A DNA stretch of 64,000 nucleotides from Endomychus coccineus. Lineage: Eukaryota > Arthropoda > Insecta > Coleoptera > Endomychidae. Location of the stretch: positions 251,115,736 through 251,179,735 of the forward strand of contig OY294067.1 of assembly GCA_958510875.1 (NCBI GenBank). The letters are read 5' to 3'. This document shows positions 47,210-61,884 of this stretch, piece after piece; position 1 is the first letter of the stretch, and the number at the start of each line of letters is the position of its first letter. A model generated the notes under the pieces. The model was not told the origin of the DNA. It made no database searches and saw nothing but the letters and a program-made list of their open reading frames with translations. A program made the position numbers and the translations under genes.

Positions 47210-47886
47210 ATTCTGTTTTGACGTTTCGACAATGTTTATTGCCTTTATCAAAATTGTTAATTGAATTAGTGTTTCCATGTAATTTAGAAAAGAATAGATG
47301 ATTTCGATTAATGAAGTGCGTCTGCAGCCGACTTGTGTTTTAAGATCCAATTAAAACTGCAGAAAACATTGGATCGGTTATGTGTGAAAGAGTAATGTAT
47401 GGCTAATTACAATTTGAAATAGATTGAATTTGATTAAATACAAGACATTTTAAGATTGTTCAATTATAAAATCTATGAATTATTGTATGAATTAGTTATT
47501 CTATGATAAGCATTTCAGATCTATCATAATCAACTATTCCAGTTTAAGATAATTCTATGGAATTTAACCTCAAAATTGTTACTCCATAGTGTCATAGTTA
47601 AATAATACTTCATCTTTTTTAGGTTGAATTTTAAATAGACAAATGGAAAGTGGCACTTCAAATTTATAAAATTTTGTTAAGTTTGAATTAGATTATTGAA
47701 AGATTTCGAAAGATTGGAATCTATTTTGTCATTTACACAATCGTTCTTTTTAAGTTGAATAGATTCTAATAACAAACGTTTGTTGTCGTTTGTTTCAATA
47801 TTCAAAATTTTTGTATTGTTGTAGTCGAAAGTATGGTTAGTGTCTTTCACATGTTTATTGAGTGCAGTTGATGAATTTTTGGTATA
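47210..47886 (-). pseudogene. Penelope-like element, GIY-YIG C-terminus and tail (third family)
   Basis: The minus strand from 47,886 reads TKNSSTALNKHVKDTNHTFD, then YNNTKILNIETNDNKRLLLE and SIQLKKNDCVND, ending at a stop at 47,677-47,679. The wording matches the C-terminal half of PLE GIY-YIG domains ('STALxKHxxDxNHxFDYxNxxIL...E...KR...E'). The frame is open over about 70 codons. The tail carries TTTGATAAAGGCAATAAAC then ATTGTCGAAACGTC (47,219-47,252 on the minus strand). This has the position and form of a decayed hammerhead, with TGATAAA in place of CTGATGA. The element lies between tRNA-like copies 4 and 5. Confidence 0.75.
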
Positions 47887-47989
47887 TGTGCGTGAATAGT
47901 TGATCTATGGTAGGGCATCGAATCGTATCTACAATGATCTACTATCCTTTCAGAGGTTTATATTTACAAAAATATAAAAATCTAATGGG

Positions 47990-48062
47990 ACCGAAGTGGT
48001 GTAATTGGTAAACACCCTGGACTAGAAATCCAGAAATGTGGGTTCGAATCCCGCCCATGGTT
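47990..48062 (+). tRNA. tRNA-like gene, anticodon AGA, copy 5 (diverged)
   Basis: Same A box, anticodon arm, B box and downstream TTTT as the other four. The acceptor 3' strand is CCATGGT instead of CTATGGT, which adds a second mismatch. Flanking sequence from 47,885 to 48,155 is also shared with the palindrome units but with several changes and a deletion near 47,928. It is thus an older duplicate of the same locus rather than an independent insertion. Confidence 0.55.
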
Positions 48063-48154
48063 CAATCTTTTACGTTAATTCATCTTTATAATCCTATGTT
48101 AAATTATCTAAGTTATCTTCATAATTCAGAAAATTTAATTCTATATCTCTTAAG

Positions 48155-48401
<247 letters not shown>

Positions 48402-48428
48402 CATTACGTCCGCGAGAACCTAAGAAGA

Positions 48429-53165
<4,737 letters not shown>

Positions 53166-53169
53166 CACG

Positions 53170-53262
53170 AAATCATTCATCAAGCAACATCATTTACATT
53201 ACTAAACAATAACATCAAATTCATTCATCAAGCAACATCATTACATTACTATAACAATCACA
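53170..53262. repeat. Direct repeat, two units of about 47 bp
   Basis: ATTCATCAAGCAACATCATT(T)ACATTACT is repeated head to tail, with A-rich linkers. AATAAATAAC (about 53,434) downstream could be a poly(A) signal of an element. Nothing else identifies it. Confidence 0.75.
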
Positions 53263-53479
53263 ACGATATCACTTCAGCGAGCAACATTAATACTTGCAAT
53301 AATATTAACATATCATCAATATTAAACTCAAAACGTTGACCTAGAGAATTACAACTTTAGGGAAACTAGCCTTCATAAATAAAGCGACTCAGTTCTGTTA
53401 GCGTAGTTTGTACATAACTGTATATAGGTGTGAATAAATAACTTAAAATCATCAAGTGCTATTTCTTCAACCAACTACC

Positions 53480-54425
53480 ATCATACTGTGTCATACAAGA
53501 AGTGTAAACAACAGCAGCATACACCACAGTGATCTTGCCCATTGGCATCCTTGATGCTTAAAGAGAATCAAAAGTTGGAATTAACATTTTCTAATAATGG
53601 TTGAAACAAAATTAAAACATTTGACGAATGATAAATTAGCCATTTATCCGAATAATAATACCTACAAAAAAATCACAGAAAATGCCGACAACAAAAATTA
53701 AAACATGATGAACTCTCAACTTTTGTTTGTAAAGCTCTACTTAACATATAACACGATGATTTTGGAAACTCCAAAAACTACTTTTCGTAGTTTTTCATTG
53801 CAGCTTATAAGAACAGTCGTTTTTGTAGAATATGTGTAATCTAAATAAAAAATAGTTGAGCTTGGAAAAATGTTGATGTCAACGTGATAACGGAACGGTG
53901 GTAGAAAATTTCACGAGTAGTGTGCGATCTTAGTGGAACGGAAGCCTTAATAATGATACGTAATGTAGCAGTTATATTTATAACCATATCATTGGAATTT
54001 TCCGTTCCATTGGTTCCTATTTGACTAGTCCTATAATATTGGCCTAGTCATATTGCGTAATACCAAATCATAATCATTCAATCAATTGTACTTTCCAGGT
54101 AGAATCAGATCCCAAAGTATCTCGTTCTTCCAAAGAGTTGTTCCTATTGGTACTATAGTTCCAAATTGCGACACGGTTGATATCATGTCTCATCCACAAA
54201 CACAATAGGGATCTTCTCCTTTCCAGTATGAACCCGAGCGCCAAATTTATAATCTAGATCATTAAAATTAACCTCCCTCAAAAATACCGAACAGTTGGAA
54301 AACCAGACATATTTTGTTTGAATCAGTAGCTCAAATCGTCCATGAATATACTCCTTTTCCCACCTAGCTCAATTTCCAATTGTTGTTTAACTTTTTTCCT
54401 ATTCTTTAACTACTCCAGAGGAAAA
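53480..54425. other. AT-rich sequence, no gene seen
   Basis: No coding, RNA or repeat feature was recognised. Confidence 0.35.
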
Positions 54426-54429
54426 GCTA

Positions 54430-54885
54430 TAATGTTAGAAGAACATCGATGGAATATTGGGAGAGGAGTTAGGCATTCGAATTTTTCTTGAAGGTTTGGA
54501 AGGTATCGGCATAAGAAATGGCCTTTCTAAGTGAAGAAAGAGTTCCACATATTCGCCGTTCGATAGAAAAATGAAGTCTGTTAGGAAAAAGTTCGGCAGG
54601 TCTCGAGCTTGACAATAAAGGGGTGACTAGCTTTAGCTCATCTAGATCTTTATCTGGTATCTCACGTGGTGATACAGCAGACGATATTTCGGAACACCGA
54701 CCATGGAAATATCTATAGCAAAGGAAGAGATCGCCCACCTTCCTACGATGTTCTCGACCGAGAGGTCAATGAATTAGTAAGTGTGATATCATCAATTAAG
54801 CGAATAGCTCTCTTCTAAATAGAATCCAAGAGCTTCATCGTATGCTCGGAAGCCGAACTCCAAACATGTGAACAGTACTAGATCT
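54430..54885 (-). pseudogene. LINE C-terminal fragment (family 'KAFDRV')
   Basis: The minus strand reads KLLDSI-like and RAIRLIDD-like words near 54,800-54,830. It then gives FHGRCSEISSAVSPREIPD (about 54,640-54,720), PAELFPNRLHFSIERRICGT and an end of TFKKNSNA at about 54,475. The order is the same as at 26,640-26,990. The RT core is missing, and the 3' end is at the same point as in the other copies. Confidence 0.8.
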
Positions 54886-55719
54886 ACATTTCTAATAACA
54901 ATTTGACTTATACTCATTTAAACATAATAAAGTCTATCGCTCTTCAGCACCTGATTAGTTTTCAGGGATTAAACGTGAATATATTCCTATATCGATATTT
55001 CAAACTCGGTTATTTGACAATATTAACTCTAAAACTGTCTAGCTCTGAAAGCAAACCGTTGTGAACGTGTCATTGCTTATTGCTCATTGACGTTTGCATA
55101 GGCATGATGTTATCAAATATTCAAATCTGAAGCTTAAATTCACAGTAACTTGAAGTTCCATTTTCAATTTCACAAAATTGAATACTACAACATCCTTTAT
55201 AATCATATCATTTTGTTAGAAATATCAATAGGTTGATGCTTATCAACCGATATGCGATCAACTGATCCATTATATTGAACAATACAAGAAAGTCATATTG
55301 CAAAATGTACCAACACTTACTAAGGGGTGCGCCTCATATTATCTTGGTGACTGGTTTTTGACCAATATTCGGGCTGTGAAAACTGCTGTAAACACAAATC
55401 AAATGAAGCGATTGCAAAATGACCTCAAATACATTCTAGTCTCACTCTGATAAAGTAACTGAAAAGATTTTTGAACCTACTTTCCTTCAAAATTGACATA
55501 ATTTATCGTGCTAGAGGTATAGCCCACGATCAGCTACTCCAAAGACATTAAGTGATTATCCTATAAGTACTAGATTGTCAGTCTGTACTCTTCATTTTGA
55601 AACTAATTTCTAGCCACACTGATGATTCACAACTTCTTTCTGAATTAAATTTCAATATTCCTGGGTTATTATCGCGTGGTAGCATAACAACCTATACAAC
55701 AGCATAGGTGCTCAGATAC
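54886..55719. other. No gene recognised
   Basis: AT-rich, with no open frame of note and no clear repeat. Confidence 0.3.
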
Positions 55720-55979
55720 ATATTAATGCAGTCAAATGGGTATAAAAATAAGCCTACCCATAAATACTTGGGAAATGCATCGATTTAAATAAGACAACGT
55801 GCATTCTCTTCAGAATGTCATCAGGAAAAAATAAACAATTTTATTATCTCATTTTTGAGAATACATAAAAATTTCATAATAAATGCAATTTTTACCGTGT
55901 TTTATCGGAGAAAGACAATTTTTTTGTACATAAAAATTCCCGGGAAATAGGTCACATTAACACTTTGTTTTATATTTCC

Positions 55980-56022
55980 GTCTTTACGTACGTTTCGGTC
56001 TCACGGCCATCATCAGAATACT
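55980..56022 (-). ncRNA. Hammerhead ribozyme, nearly intact (PLE family A)
   Basis: On the minus strand AGTATTCTGATGATGG, then CCGTGAGACC, GAAACGTACG and TAAAGAC. The CTGATGA and GAAA core, the CGTACG stem III and the TA cleavage site are intact. Stem II has one mismatch (GGCC/GACC), and helix I is weakened by one base (GTATT against AAGAC). It lies in the left arm of the inverted composite. Confidence 0.7.
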
Positions 56023-56434
56023 TATTATGTCAAAAAGTTTTTTTTTAAATTAACTATAGCACAAAGCGTCCATATCGCACTAATTTCAATCAAAAATGCC
56101 AACGTCGCCGAAACGAACAGAACCACGAATAATCGAAATTGTACCACTTCAATATTTCAACTATAAAATACAACAAAAATCCACTATTCAGTAATATTCT
56201 TATGATATACAGGCGCATGTTGGTATAGTGGTTCAACGACTGGATATCTAAACTATTGCGTTAAGTATCGAACCAGATGTTACGATTTATGAGGTACTTG
56301 AAAAAGGTTGCATACCTTTATTGGAATATTACTTTTAAGCGTTCTTCCTGAAATATACTTTTAACATTATAAAGACGCATGAACATCATATACAAGTAAC
56401 ATAAAAGGTAATACAGATAATTATATAACGTTAC

Positions 56435-56924
56435 CATACATTCCGGAGACCACAGAGATAATTAAAAAATGTTAAAAAAAGTATAATATAAATGTCGAGC
56501 ATGAACCTACTAATTGTGTTGCAAATTTTTTCTCAAATCTAAAACCTTTAATACCTAAAGGTAAACAAACCCACACAGTATACAAATTAAATTGTTTAGA
56601 TTGCGATGGGACTTATACTGGAATCTTTAAACAATATTTAAAAAAAGAATGTATTGCCATAAGTATAGCACAAGAAATAAAAACTTAGAAAATTCCACCG
56701 CCCTTGCTAAACACTGCTTTGATTATAACCATCAATTTGATTATAAAAATGTTAATATTTCAACTAAGGAAACCAATTATTATAAAAGATCTATTCTGGA
56801 GATGATTCTCATAAAACGTGACTACAAATCTGTAAATCATAGGACTGATATTCAGGCATTAAGTCAGATTTATACTAACTTAATTAATCAAAACTCTTGC
56901 AAATTCCTACATGCGTCTTTATAA
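56435..56924 (+). pseudogene. PLE GIY-YIG endonuclease (family A), best-preserved copy
   Basis: Reading the plus strand with one or two frame changes: LPYIPETTEIIKKC, YNINVEHEPTNCVANFFSNL, THTVYKLNCLDCDGTYTG, IAISIAQEI. Then, in the open frame that ends at 56,922, STALAKHCFDYNHQFDYKNV, NISTKETNYYKRSILEMILI, KRDYKSVN and a stop. The nuclease core is 'VYKLNC-LDCDGTYTG', with YTG in place of YIG, followed by the family's C-terminal half. A frameshift sits between the core and the tail (about 56,690). It is inactive as it stands but close to a full domain. Confidence 0.85.
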
Positions 56925-57073
56925 TGTTAAAAGTATATTTTAGGAAGAATGCTTAAAAGTGATATTCCAATGTAGGTATGCAACCTTTTTCAAGTACCTC
57001 ATAAATCGTAACATCTGGTTCGAGAGTAGATACTTAATAGTACGTTCTATTCAGTCCGATTCCGATGACATAA

Positions 57074-57271
57074 CGAGCAGCACCAGAAGAACTAATAAAT
57101 ATTATATCTTGTGGGTGCGTGTCTAATTGCGAAAAATTATGTGGTTGTAGGAAAAGTGGATTTACCTGCACAATGGCATGCAAAAAATGCAATGGGATCA
57201 ACTGCACAAATGAATTGAATTACCCGATACCAGACAAGAAGATAATGATTCAGATTGTCAGATTCAAATAA
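57074..57271 (+). pseudogene. Cys-rich-tail ORF family, copy 2 (Cys pattern intact)
   Basis: After a TAA at 57,071 the frame reads RAAPEELINIISCGCVSNC, then EKLCGCRKSGFTCTMACKKC and NGINCTNE, continuing to a stop at 57,269. The nine-Cys pattern C-x-C-x4-C-x3-C-x-C-x6-C-x3-C-x2-C-x4-C is complete and looks like a compact metal-binding tail. The body of the protein is not present upstream. The insertion that carries it also contains TTCGTAATCAGCGACCTCGA (57,473-57,492), which recurs in the foldback at 61.5 kb. Function unknown. Confidence 0.65.
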
Positions 57272-57850
57272 TGTTTTTAATCCAGATAAAAATGAGTGAC
57301 ATGCACCATGTACAAATTGTTGTAAAAATATAAAAATCTTTATGTTTGCTTATGAAATGCTTCATCTTTACATATCCCATTCCCGGTGTAACTCGAGGTC
57401 CGGTGTAACGACGAGGCTAAATTGCATTTAATTACGCAATCTATCAATTTTCTTATAACTTTGACATCGGATTCGTAATCAGCGACCTCGAAAACACCCG
57501 AGTGGCTATTTTCAACTGATTTCAGACAATATTAAAGAAATGAAGAAAAAAGTGCATAATAAAATGCATTTTTAAATGCATGTTGATGCAAGATAGTTTT
57601 TTTTTATCATTTTGGTTTCAGATTCACAATCAGGAACCTTGAAACCCTTTAACTACAAGTTTTGAAGCACTCACAAGCAATATTCAGGAAGTTCATTAAA
57701 AAGTGCACCAAAATGCACTTAGAAAATTTGTGCATCAAATCCCCCGGTCAAGAATAAGTAACAAATACCTTCCTTAAGAGAATGCAAAAAACCACTAAGC
57801 TCTATCAATCCACGTAATGTTTTCCCTAAATACAACGTACTATAACGCAA
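57272..57850. repeat. Non-coding remainder of the insertion in the PLE composite
   Basis: Contains two diverged direct units with GTAATCAG or CACAATCAGGA followed by GAAAAC/GAAACCC and a GTGCA(T/C)-AAAATGCA(T/C)TT end (about 57,475-57,575 and 57,630-57,725). No gene is present. The TTCGTAATCAGCGACC word links it to the 60.8-61.9-kb foldback. Confidence 0.45.
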
Positions 57851-58480
57851 TAGTTTAGATCTCTACTCGTTGAGACACTATACCAACATGCGCTTGTATA
57901 TTATAAGAATATAACTGAATAGTGAATTCTTGTTATATTTTATACTTGAAATATTGATGTGGTAGAATTTCGATTATTCGTTGTTCTGTTCGTTTCGGCG
58001 ACGAAACGGCATTTTTGATTGAAATTGGTGCGATATGGACGCTTTGTGTTATAATTAATTTTAAAAAACTTTTTCTTAAATTTAATAATAAATCTAATTT
58101 GTTCATAACAAATTAGCAAATTTGTGAGTATGCATTCGACGATATTGACGATAAAATCGAAGTCAGAATACCAAAATTATCCGAAAACGATCCTGAAGTC
58201 GGAGTTTTGGTCGAATTCATCTATTTTGTTGATAAATAAATTGTTTATAACGAAAAATAGTCTTTATCCGATCAAAAACGATATACTTGTGCATTTTTTA
58301 AGTAATCTCAGAAATGAGCTAAATAAATTGCTTATTTATTGTTTATAAACAATTTGCGCTATTTTATTTGTGGCGTTCTTTTTTTTTTTTGATGACATTC
58401 TGAAGAGAATGCACGTTGTCTCATCAAAATCGATCCACTTGCTAAGGATTTACGGGTCCAATACCCATTTGACTGCACTA

Positions 58481-59579
58481 TATGATTTGTAACTCTATCG
58501 TTTCTCGAATCAAATCTTTCTAAGTAAGCTACCGTTTTAAATGATCGTGTATTGTATAATTATATTTATAGCTTCATCATTGTATCCTGTATTCAGCTGT
58601 AATAATTCAGTTATACATACCACTTCGCTCTGTAGAGGATTTTAACGTTGAGCATTGTAATTAAGAAATAAATAAATAAATAACATTTTCCCAGAACACG
58701 ATGTGGGATGGTCATAAACGTCGTTCAGTATTGTGAGATCAATATGTCAATTTTATATTGATGTAGATAATAATACTGAGTGCAAATTCATGTAGGAGTC
58801 AAATATCTCTTATATTTATACAGATTAGACTCATAATTCAGTTGAAAGAAAATTCTGATTAAATTCCAATTCGAGGTAAGATCAAATTTTTATTGCAAAA
58901 CTCATTTCATATCTCTTCATCCCCTTAATTCGACTAGCGTTCTCACAATTATAATTTTATTAAGTATGAGTTCAGCTCGAGGGAAATCTCAGGAAAAAAT
59001 TCGGGACAACCAACATAAATGCGCTGCTCAGAAAAATAAATTTCAATTGTCGTCTATTCTTTTACAGCCTTGCCTGCTCTCCCTTATATTTTATAAAATT
59101 GCGTGATGCCCGATGCAGGAATTAAATTCAAACGTTGGAATGAATTCCGTATATTGCTAGACGTAATTCTAGGAATTATCTCAGCTAATTATCGACTTTG
59201 AATCACATTGGCCCATACTTCGTGTGAAGTAATAACACGTCATACCAGATTTCAATTCTGATATTAACTAAAATGAACAAACTTAAATTGAATGAATTAT
59301 TGAGAAATATTAAAATGAACCTGTTGGAAGACTTGAAACAGCTCCTGCAGTATCCTCAGGCCTTCAGGACATTTTATCATTCCTCGTTCAGGGTTATACG
59401 AACTAGTTTATACAAAGGAACTCTCTGAGGACTCGTTGAAAATGAAGGTCACACCAGCCGTTTGACTGTTGTATATTTGTGCGTTATTTCTCGAATTCAA
59501 ACTGTCTTATTGTTGAATTGGTACCATACGCGTTATAAGTAATAGAGAAATATTTTACACAGTATCCTTCCACCAATAA
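58481..59579. other. AT-rich sequence, no gene seen
   Basis: No coding, RNA or repeat feature was recognised. Confidence 0.35.
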
Positions 59580-60105
59580 AGTATAAAAGAGTTCACACTG
59601 TGGATATATTATAACACTATTGATAAAAAATAATTGCCCTTATCCACTAAAAATACTATTCAAGTACTGAGGACCTTTCGGCTTCCAAGTAGCCATCATG
59701 AGAGTAAACTAAATTATAAATCAAAATGTCCCTATTTGAATACTATTTGGGGATAATATTGTAAACAATGTGTTACCCTCAACTGAAGATACATCGGAAT
59801 TTAATAAATTGCTTCTTCGTTTATACATTTCCATCCCTTCCAAATTACCTAGATATTTGTCCGTACTGTTTTAAAAGTGACAAATTTTCTTGAGAAATGG
59901 TGTGACCTGTATTCCACATATGTTTAACTGCCGCTGATTTTTCGGCATAATTTTCCTTAATATGGACAAAAAGTTCGTTATAACGAGTCAAAATGTTCCT
60001 GCAAGTTTGACCCAGATAGCATTTTGAACACGACTCACAATTGATTTTGTGAATCCTGGATTTGTCGAAATCGGAAACTTTATCAAAGGTGTTGTCTAAT
60101 CAGTG
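59580..60105 (-). pseudogene. PLE GIY-YIG end and tail (family B), minus copy
   Basis: The minus strand from about 60,100 reads IRQHL-like and SRIHKINCESCSKCYLGQT, then CRNILTRYNELFVHIKENYA and EKSAAVKHMWNTGHTISQEN. A tail with KYLGNLEGMEMYKR follows. 'IHKINC-CYLGQT' is the GIY-YIG core, with YLG in place of YIG and the Gln-Thr after it. The same domain, with more damage, occurs at 63.2 kb on the plus strand. The tail holds a degenerate hammerhead (59,665-59,706). Confidence 0.8.
59665..59706 (-). ncRNA. Hammerhead ribozyme, one core change (PLE family B)
   Basis: On the minus strand: TACT, then CTCATGA, stem II GGCT/AGCC with loop ACTTGGA, GAAA, a minimal stem III (GGTCC), TC and AGTA closing helix I. 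The only core change from the canonical CTGATGA is G5 to C, which is expected to abolish cleavage. Confidence 0.6.
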
Positions 60106-60519
60106 TTTTAACTACCCGACCGGGACCCCAGTCCAACAGCAACGTAGGGGGCCCCCTGGAGAACATTTTTACAAGCAAAAAAAAAAGTCAAATGAATGCT
60201 TTTTCGGGTTGTGTATTTTATCCATGTGTAATTGTACAATCTCACAATCAATCTTACAATCCATAGTCACAGCTATATTCTGATACAATACAACTTAGAC
60301 ATAACCACAAGATATTCAATTTCATTGTCAATGTTCATAAAAACAAATGGAGATGTGGAGGTGCGAAATCTGGTTAAATAATAGGGGTCCGGGAATTACA
60401 GAACTTTACAACGGATCATAGTCTTACAAACAAGCAAAAAAAAACCTATCGGGGGCCCCTTGTACCCGGGGGCCCCAGGCCGTTGCACCGGCTGGACCGG
60501 CGGTAGTTACGCCACTGTT
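60100..60519. mobile_element. Non-autonomous hAT-like insertion in a PLE copy
   Basis: The right end GTAGTTACGCCACTG (60,505-60,519) is nearly the complement of the left CAGTGTTTTAACTAC (60,100-60,114). GC-rich subterminal words mirror each other (CGACCGGGACCCCAG and AGGGGGCCCC on the left; GGGGGCCCCAGG, GGCTGGACCGG on the right). CAGTGGCGTAACTA ends are common in arthropod hAT-type elements. It interrupts the minus-strand PLE copy: GTTGTCTAAT lies on the left and TTCCTACATCAATGAACTGG on the right. No transposase and no clear 8-bp duplication were found. The left end could partly be PLE sequence. Confidence 0.55.
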
Positions 60520-60545
60520 CCTACATCAATGAACTGGTTGTCCTG

Positions 60546-60690
60546 CAAAATTATAGAAAACAAATATCTAGGTGATTTAGAAGCGATGGAAATGTATAAA
60601 CGAAAAAGCAATTCATTAAGTTCCGATTTATCTCCAACTGAGGGTACCACCTCATGTACACTACTAATTCCAATAGTCCAATCAATAAGC
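60546..60690 (+). pseudogene. PLE family B C-terminal piece, plus strand
   Basis: The plus frame reads NKYLGDLEAMEMYKRKSNSL, then SSDLSPTEGT. This is the same C-terminal piece as at 63,385-63,475 (KYLGNLEGMEMCR) and in the minus copy at 59.8 kb. It adjoins that minus copy's far end, so two PLE fragments meet head to head at about 60,545. Confidence 0.7.
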
Positions 60691-60780
60691 TGGGGAACTT
60701 CCTAAAAAAAGCAAGAGGTCGTGTCATCGAATAAATTCTTCTTGCATAATGTTCTGTGGCCGATTTGAATCATTCGTACT
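60650..60780. repeat. Outer inverted repeat, left arm
   Basis: CCAATCAATAAGCTGGGGA, AAGCAAGAGGTCGTGTC and GCATAATGTTCTGTGGCCGA are inverted at 62,783-62,890 (TCGGCCACAGAACATTATGC, GACCTCTTGC, CCCAGCTTATTGACTGG). The pair encloses the foldback element and a PLE family A copy. Confidence 0.75.
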
Positions 60781-61870
60781 GGTTGAGCTAAGTGGACACG
60801 GCCTTCCATTCACCCCTAAACGCTAAATTAACTCTATTTTCACCCTCTTTTTTTGAAGATAACTTTGCTTTTATGAAAAAATGGGTTTTTTGGTTCGCTT
60901 AACATTGATGCGAGGTCATTTTCCCGGAAAACTCATTCAATGGGCTGAAAATCAGGGAAATTTCGTCATTTCCATATAAAATTGCTCATTTTTTACACGA
61001 TTATCGTTATATACATAAAAAATATTGGCAGTCGCGAATTTCGATCTAAAGTAGACCAAAACTAGGAAAATTTGCGGAAAACTGTTGGAAAATCTGAAAA
61101 GAACATCTTTCCACGTCATTGAAATTATCGTGTGTTAAGTCGCTATAGGGATTTTTTGGTCGATGATTACGAAATTGACATCAGAAACTTGAAAATAACA
61201 TTAGGATTATGTGGAGAATGAAGGGACATTAAAAAAATACCAGCATCTTTGTTTTAGTTCATACAAGTTTGTACTGTTTTTTTGAAGCTACAATATTGGA
61301 ATTTGTAATTTTCTTCTCTTTTTCGGAATTTTCAAACAATTGTTTTTCTTGCATTAATTTTAATTATTGTAATTTAACGTGCACATCGGAAACACAAATA
61401 CTAATCAACACGACACTCAAAAAATTACATTTGAAAAAAAATAAGATTTCATAACAAATTTTCTTCGTTTTTCCGACAAACGATATTTTTAAATTTTTTT
61501 ATTTCCAAATTCGTAATCAGCGACCACAAAAACCCCTATGGCGAGTCATCACACGGTAATTTCAATGACGTGGAAAGATTTTCTTTTCGGGTTTTCCACA
61601 GTTTCCGATCGAAATACGCGACTGTCAACCTTTTTTGTATATAAAACAATAATCGCGTAAAGAATGAGTGATTTTGTATGAAAATGTCGAAATTTCCCTG
61701 ATTTTCAGCCCATTGAATGAGTTTTCAGGGAAACTGACTTTGGATTCATGTTCAGCGGTCCAAAAAACTATTTTTTTTATAAATTTAAAGTTTTCTTAGG
61801 AAAGAGGGTGGAAATAGGGTTAATTTAGCGTTTAGGGGTGAATGGGAGACCGTGTCCACTTAACTCAACC
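60781..61870. mobile_element. 1.09-kb foldback element with arms of about 430 bp
   Basis: Left end GGTTGAGCTAAGTGGACACG and right end CGTGTCCACTTAACTCAACC are inverted, and similarity continues inward for about 430 bp with substitutions. Examples are CACCCCTAAACGCTAAATTAA against TTAATTTAGCGTTTAGGGGTG, and CATTCAATGGGCTGAAAATC against GATTTTCAGCCCATTGAATG. The core (61,206-61,440) has no coding sequence. CATTCG just outside the left end is mirrored by CGAATG outside the right. It is a foldback or long-TIR MITE, with no transposase. Confidence 0.8.
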
Positions 61871-61884
61871 CTAGCGAATGAACC

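Larger units (their letters stand above)
55720..58480. mobile_element. Inverted PLE composite (family A)
   Basis: The left arm (about 55,725-56,395) is the reverse complement, with changes, of pieces at 56,930-57,035, 57,850-58,075 and 58,340-58,480. Matching words include GCAGTCAAATGGGTAT against ATACCCATTTGACTGC, CGTGCATTCTCTTCAGAATG against CATTCTGAAGAGAATGCACG, and CCAACATGCGC against GCGCATGTTGG. Between the arms is a plus-strand GIY-YIG fragment. The right arm is interrupted by an 815-bp insertion (57,035-57,850) that holds a Cys-rich ORF. It is best read as two PLE terminal repeats in opposite orientation, later invaded. GTTGGTATAGTGGTT (56,219-56,233) in the left arm resembles a tRNA A box, with a TATCGAACC word 43 bp further on. 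Confidence 0.75.

Noticed and set aside
45789..48062. Interpreting the tRNA-like copies as a tRNA-derived SINE
   Set aside because: Each copy is followed within 9 nt by a TTTT Pol III terminator, and the upstream flanks are shared too, so local duplication explains them better. Not fully excluded.
56214..56292. tRNA gene in the PLE composite (A-box-like GTTGGTATAGTGGTT)
   Set aside because: The B box is degenerate (TATCGAACC), and no convincing anticodon stem or terminator was found; noted only as a tRNA-like word in the repeat.
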